Source: Lentibacillus sp. JNUCC-1
Lineage (GTDB): Bacteria > Bacillota > Bacilli > Bacillales > Amphibacillaceae
Direction: 5' to 3'
Length of the DNA stretch: 64,000 bases
Assembly (NCBI RefSeq): GCF_009741735.1
Contig: NZ_WHOH01000001.1
Location: forward strand, 868,001 to 932,000
Under the pieces are notes generated by a model. That model was not told the origin of the DNA. It did not search any database and worked only from the letters and a program-made list of their open reading frames with translations. The number at the start of each line of letters is the position of its first letter. Positions within the stretch are counted from its first letter, which is position 1. Shown here one piece after another: positions 60,730 through 64,000 of this stretch. The translations under genes were made by a program, and so were the position numbers.

Positions 60730-60813
60730 AATAGTACTCACTACTAAATTCTAAAAAACCCCAGGAACGCCTCCATTTCAGCGCTCCTGGGGTTATCACT
60801 GTCAAAGAATACC
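60730..60813 (-). terminator. R5 hairpin module
   Basis: AACCCCAGGAACGCC pairs with GCGCTCCTGGGGTT; on the minus strand TTTTTTAG follows. The module begins AAATAGTACTCACTAC and ends ACTGTCAAAGAA like the other R5 copies. It ends transcription coming from the abiE genes. Confidence 0.7.
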
Positions 60814-60831
60814 TTAAATAAGCAATCACTT

Positions 60832-61118
60832 TAAAAAGCAATAATCGGTTTAATGGTTTACCGCTTTTGGTATCCTCTAAAACTTGATGTATTTCATCAA
60901 CTTGCGTTGTTTATATTGTTCGATCAATTGTGGGGTGAACAAGAATGGGATCCACAATCCTTCTGTTACCCCCAAAATTGATCGAGTTGGCATGACGAGC
61001 TACTGATGAATATGAATGGGGACTTCCCCTCCGACAGCAACAACGGCTATTACACCAGCACGCCGCTCAATCGAGCAGCTCCAGCACCAAATATAACAAT
61101 GCCAGAGCCAAGCCGCCC
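60832..61118 (-). pseudogene. Decayed copy of the zinc alcohol dehydrogenase gene
   Basis: The sequence matches the gene at 52247-53332 in its 3' third (ATAATCGGTTTAATGGTTTA, then TGATGAATATGAATGGGGAC, then CAGCTCCAGCACCAAATATA) with frameshifts and deletions. It has no start and no intact frame, so it is a second, dead copy. It directly follows the R5 module, as the active gene follows the repeats at 51760-52041. Confidence 0.75.
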
Positions 61119-61132
61119 GGGCGTTTCTTACA

Positions 61133-61984
61133 CTAACTTTCCAGGTTTTCCAAAATTACATTCCATAACCTAATAAGTGCACCATTTATATCTTCCCAGG
61201 AAATATCATCAGCATAACGATATTTACCTTGATAATTTAACCAGTGCCGTTGTAGGCCATCATCAAATCTAACCTCATCGAGAATAGCTTGTCCACTAAA
61301 CAAAGTAGAAACAGACCCTCTTTTTTCTGCAGTCTTTCTAACCGCTTCACCCAAGACATCATTCTCGATTCGGTGCCCTTGTAACTTAACAAGAATGTAG
61401 ATATCGTAAAAGTCTCTCATTCTTGTATTAGTAATGCCTCTTGTTAATATAGTTTCAAATTTTTCAGCAATAACCGTTTCAATGTTATATGCTAGGATAT
61501 CAATACTTCTGTGCTCAAGTAATAAATCAAATGTATAAATAACTTCCTTTGGTGTGATTTCATCTCCAGTGGTAATATCAACTCTTATAGGAATTTTCGC
61601 ATCGTCCATAACAGCTTCAATTGACACTCGGTAACCGCTGTACTGGTCCTCATCCCTTATCTCCTCTATTCGTTTTAGTGTCATTTTCACTCCGTCATCT
61701 AATGGCACGCCTAGAATTACCCTAAATACAGCTTCAATCGATTCCATATCAACAGGAAAAGATTTAATCGTTGCATCCATGTCTATTGTTGAACGCATAT
61801 CTACACCAACTAGGGCAGCTACCAACATGCCACCCTTTAAAATGAAATTTTCTTTATGCTCTGATCTGGAGATTCTTTCTAGAAGTCTCTCCAACATATA
61901 GTTCCTCAATAGTATTTGTGCATTTATTTCCTTTTCTTTTGCAAGATTTCTTATTAAGGCTTTTATTTGAGTTGAACTCTTCAT
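61133..61984 (-). CDS. AbiEii/AbiGii-type nucleotidyltransferase toxin
   Basis: A 283-aa toxin of the AbiE system that stops growth of phage-infected cells by transferring nucleotides to a target such as tRNA. Motifs: 'FILKGGMLVAALVGVDMRST' (motif I GG, about residues 46-65) then 'IDMDATIKSFP' (catalytic Asp pair, about 66-76), 'IPIRVDITTGD' (motif III, about 131-141) and 'ETVIAEKFETILTRGITNTR' with 'RDFYDIYIL' (motif IV, about 168-196). Its ATG overlaps the antitoxin stop (ATGA), so the two are co-translated. Confidence 0.9.
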   Translation of the reverse strand: MKSSTQIKALIRNLAKEKEINAQILLRNYMLERLLERISRSEHKENFILKGGMLVAALVGVDMRSTIDMDATIKSFPVDMESIEAVFRVILGVPLDDGVKMTLKRIEEIRDEDQYSGYRVSIEAVMDDAKIPIRVDITTGDEITPKEVIYTFDLLLEHRSIDILAYNIETVIAEKFETILTRGITNTRMRDFYDIYILVKLQGHRIENDVLGEAVRKTAEKRGSVSTLFSGQAILDEVRFDDGLQRHWLNYQGKYRYADDISWEDINGALIRLWNVILENLES

Positions 61985-62573
61985 AGTAGAATCTCCATAT
62001 AATTTCTTAGGATTTTTTGAACCCGTAACGCTTTAGCGTATTTCATTAATAAAGAAATATTTTTATCTTTACGAACGAGGTATCTCTTCAATGCATCATT
62101 TAAGATAGCAATATCCATGTTATTTCGATTTCGAATAATATCACAAATGGTTCTTTCCTTGTTGTAGGCTGTGACCTTCCTTCCAAAAAAAGTTTCCACC
62201 TCAGTAGTTCCCATTAAATGTAATGTTTTTTTACAGAGTATACTTGAATGCCTGAATTCCTTAACTTTGTGGCGTTGTATCCATTTGGTACGGTTACAGA
62301 CCATTCAAGTGGATCCCTATCCGTTAAATCATGGCAGAATAATGCTGTTTCATGAGAGAATACCACTTTTGGTCTTTTCATCTGAAGCATATACATTTCA
62401 TCTTCAAAGGCATCAGGTGTTACATAAACCCCATGTGATACCCGATCCAATTTCCCCTCTCGCACAAGAGGCGTTAAATAATGACGTGGGATACCTCGTT
62501 TTTCCACTTCATTCGTTACTACGATTCCATTGTTATCTGCAATTAAACGCTCTAATTGTTCACGATACCTCAT
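61981..62573 (-). pseudogene. AbiEi antitoxin, single-base frameshift
   Basis: AbiEi neutralises the toxin by repressing the operon. The first part has the N-terminal winged helix ('IADNNGIVVTNEVEKRGIPR', 'HYLTPLVREGKLDRVSHGVYV'). The second part, in another frame, begins KKTLHLMGTTEVETFFGRKV and ends near LLMKYAKALRVQKILRNYME. They join at 'GIQVYSVKKTLHLMGTTEV' if one base is added to the T7 run at 62226-62232. The repaired length, about 198 aa, fits the family. A cell with an intact toxin and no antitoxin would be at risk, which argues that the run is miscalled or that the break is leaky. Confidence 0.82.
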
Positions 62574-62585
62574 AATATCGACCTC

Positions 62586-62635
62586 GTTTTGCTTTTATGC
62601 TTTAATTATATACTATTTAAGCATAAACGCAAAAC
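62586..62635. promoter_or_regulatory. AbiE operator (inverted repeat)
   Basis: GTTTTGCTTTTATGCTT (62586-62602) and AAGCATAAACGCAAAAC (62619-62635) are complementary with one mismatch and 16 bases between them. It lies just upstream of abiEi. AbiEi proteins bind inverted repeats at such positions to repress the operon. AT-rich sequence between the arms (TTAATTATATACT) could hold the -10 box. Confidence 0.75.
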
Positions 62636-62841
62636 AATACTTGTAAACCATCGGAATCATACCTGCTTTTGTACTCAGCTCTCCTCCAACTCTGCACAAT
62701 CAAATCACCATTCTCCTTATCTTCATATTGCATTTGTAAAAGATGTACAAGGCTCAAATTACTTAGCAGTGACAAAGAACGTATAGGACCTTTCGGCCCG
62801 ACTCCACATTTACTTCAAAGAACAATGGGTTCACTCCACTG

Positions 62842-62879
62842 ATTCTAGAACAAACTCAAGCGATACATCCAAAAACTTT
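62842..62879. repeat. R2 repeat: two degenerate 21-bp units
   Basis: CACTCCACTGATTCTAGAAC and AACTCAAGCGATACATCCAA are 21 bases apart and match the R2 consensus. The 62636-63015 gap holds this and, near 62936-62960, an AACACTCGTTTCGTGTGTT inverted repeat that may be an operator of the XRE gene. No gene is seen. Confidence 0.5.
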
Positions 62880-63015
62880 CCTATTACCTTACCAAAAACA
62901 CACACCACAAGTGTTTCACCCCCCATCCACAAAAAATAACACTCGTTTCGTGTGTTTTCCCTATTTATCAGTTATTTTGTGGTATTTTTTAAGCGTGTAG
63001 GGAGAGGTGTTTAGT

Positions 63016-63396
63016 ATGAAAGGACTGGGGCAGCGCTTGGCGAGCCTTCGCGACAGCTCCGATTATTCGCAAAAAGAACTTAGTGCGCTCATCGGTTACT
63101 CACATAATGTGTATGGTACATATGAACGGGAAGCGAGTACGCCTTCTGTGGAGACGATCGAGAAGCTTGCGGATATATTTCATGTATCGACGGACTATTT
63201 GATCCGCGGCAAAGATTATAATCCAAACGAGAATCTGCCAACCGACATGTTGAATCTCTTACGTCTGTCGAAATTATACAGGAAGCACGGCTTCGAAAAC
63301 CATGCCATTTTAGACTATAAAGCCTGGTCTGGATTATCTTATAAGGACCTGCAACTTATGGACGACTTATTTAAAAGTGTGCTGAAGTCAAAATAA
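63016..63396 (+). CDS. XRE-family HTH transcriptional regulator
   Basis: A 126-aa Cro/C1-type DNA-binding protein. The HTH is in 'RLASLRDSSDYSQKELSALI' and 'GYSHNVYGTYEREASTPSVE' (about residues 6-46), with 'DIFHVSTDYLIRG' after it. The C-terminal 55 residues are a helical tail. ATG 63016 follows GGAGAGGTG (63001-63009). It lies 119 bases before a sigma-70-like gene, and may control it; the window shows remnants of this pair elsewhere (near 40104-40150 a promoter-like copy, at 57549 the sigma piece). Confidence 0.8.
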   Translation: MKGLGQRLASLRDSSDYSQKELSALIGYSHNVYGTYEREASTPSVETIEKLADIFHVSTDYLIRGKDYNPNENLPTDMLNLLRLSKLYRKHGFENHAILDYKAWSGLSYKDLQLMDDLFKSVLKSK

Positions 63397-63515
63397 GCGA
63401 GATAAGGACGCTTGCGCCACGGCGTCCCTTCTGACATCCATGACTCAGGCTTCCGGTGTCCTCGTTACGATCCTATCCCCATTTCCCTTCCAATCCCATT
63501 TAAAGGAGCCAGACC

Positions 63516-64000
63516 ATGACAAGAACGTTTACATTTGAAGAAATTTACGAGCAAAACAAACGCCGCATTCATTATCAGATCCACAAGCTCAACATTCATG
63601 ACCCACATCAGGAATACTTTCAGGAGGGACTATGTGCCATGTGGCAGGCCTACGAAACACACAATCCGAATAAAGGGCCGATGTCCACTTACTTCAATTA
63701 CACGATCCGCAACCGCCTCATTGATCAGCTTCGCAAACAGAATCGTGACCATCACTATCAGGAAACACATTTGCAATCAGCCAAGCTTCACCACCAGCAG
63801 CAGATCTTCAGCTCAGTCACACCACTCACAGACCTCATGTCAGACGATCCTGCCTTCTGTACGCAATTAAAATCCCATTTAACAGAAAATCAATGGAAAT
63901 GGTTTTATCATGCCATCATTCAAGAGCAGCCTTATCAAGACATTGCCATTCAGGAAAATACAACTGTCGCTGCTGTAAAAAGCTGGGGCCAACAAGCACG
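63516..64000 (+). CDS. Sigma-70-like factor, partial at window end
   Basis: The frame is open from ATG 63516 (AAGGAG eight bases before) to the last base, 161 codons. It begins MTRTFTFEEIYEQNKRRIHY and has sigma region 2-like 'YFQEGLCAMWQAYETHNPNK', 'TYFNYTIRNRLIDQLRKQNR' and, at the end, region 4-like 'QPYQDIAIQENTTVAAVKSW'. It is a clear paralogue of 37726-38303, which supports the frame repair there (both have 'VKSWG' followed by about 25 codons). Its targets are unknown; XRE regulator upstream suggests a regulated accessory role. Confidence 0.8.
   Translation, partial: MTRTFTFEEIYEQNKRRIHYQIHKLNIHDPHQEYFQEGLCAMWQAYETHNPNKGPMSTYFNYTIRNRLIDQLRKQNRDHHYQETHLQSAKLHHQQQIFSSVTPLTDLMSDDPAFCTQLKSHLTENQWKWFYHAIIQEQPYQDIAIQENTTVAAVKSWGQQA

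Noticed and set aside
57896..64000. Prophage or integrative element at the right end
   Set aside because: XRE and sigma-like genes suggested it, but no integrase, structural gene or attachment repeat is visible.

Overview
The window looks like a chromosomal segment of a low-GC, spore-former-type Firmicute, most likely a halotolerant Bacillaceae (Virgibacillus/Lentibacillus/Oceanobacillus-like). This rests on strong AGGAGG-type ribosome binding sites, frequent TTG starts, a GlpP-controlled glpD, a BceRS-BceAB peptide-sensing module, betaine-type solute binding, and dispersed intergenic repeats of the kind seen in that group. I see no rRNA, tRNA, CRISPR array or prophage. The species call is inference.

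Layout. 1-5.8 kb: a minus-strand three-gene set (179-aa protein, TPR protein, start of a proteasome-like protein) split by an IS4-family element, then an McrB/McrC modified-DNA restriction pair. 5.8-14.4 kb: a nearly complete yhf locus (homologues of E. coli yhfT, U, Y, X, W, S, php, Z) with an extra amidase-like gene. 14.4-24.8 kb: glycerophosphodiester and glycerol-3-phosphate functions (glpD with a terminator leader, glpP, a HAD phosphatase, a three-part ABC importer, a large secreted GDPD/GlpQ-like enzyme). 24.9-26.4 kb: an ISL3-family element with 8-bp target repeats. 26.6-29.6 kb: a betaine-type binding lipoprotein, an M24-family enzyme that resembles the DMSP lyase DddP, and a GntR regulator. 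29.6-42 kb: a repeat-rich zone holding a DoxX protein, a C45-type acyltransferase/hydrolase with dead copies elsewhere, two copies of a Phd/RelE-type toxin-antitoxin locus (one dead), an extra GrpE-DnaK-DnaJ triad, a sigma-70-like gene, an EEP-family phosphodiesterase and small proteins. 41.8-46.3 kb: BceR-BceS-BceA-BceB. 46.7-53.3 kb: a DNA-binding protein, a Gfo/Idh/MocA oxidoreductase, a GatA-like amidase and a zinc alcohol dehydrogenase. 53.4-57.3 kb: an aldehyde dehydrogenase cut by an IS21-family element. 57.9-62.6 kb: defence-like genes (a DUF6119/TIGR04141 protein with a partner, and AbiEi/AbiEii). 63-64 kb: an XRE regulator and a second sigma-70-like gene running off the end.

Two themes run through the window. 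First, six genes (php, yhfZ, glpD, the HAD phosphatase, a sigma-like gene, abiEi) each lack exactly one base relative to the frame expected from homology, five of them in a homopolymer run. This is either a sequence-quality signature or parallel decay, and it should be settled before any of them is called dead. Second, the intergenic space is packed with repeats: two unrelated families of tandem 21-bp units, palindromic GTGACAGGCAC and AAGCATGGGGACGGTAC elements, and a hairpin element that sits where minus-strand genes need terminators.

The most interesting biology is the Firmicute yhf locus with a shared operator-like motif in front of its two halves, the DddP-like/betaine-binder/GntR locus with an inverted repeat on its promoter, the auxiliary Hsp70 triad whose J-domain carries HPP instead of HPD, and the DUF6119 two-gene unit with an in-frame amber codon.
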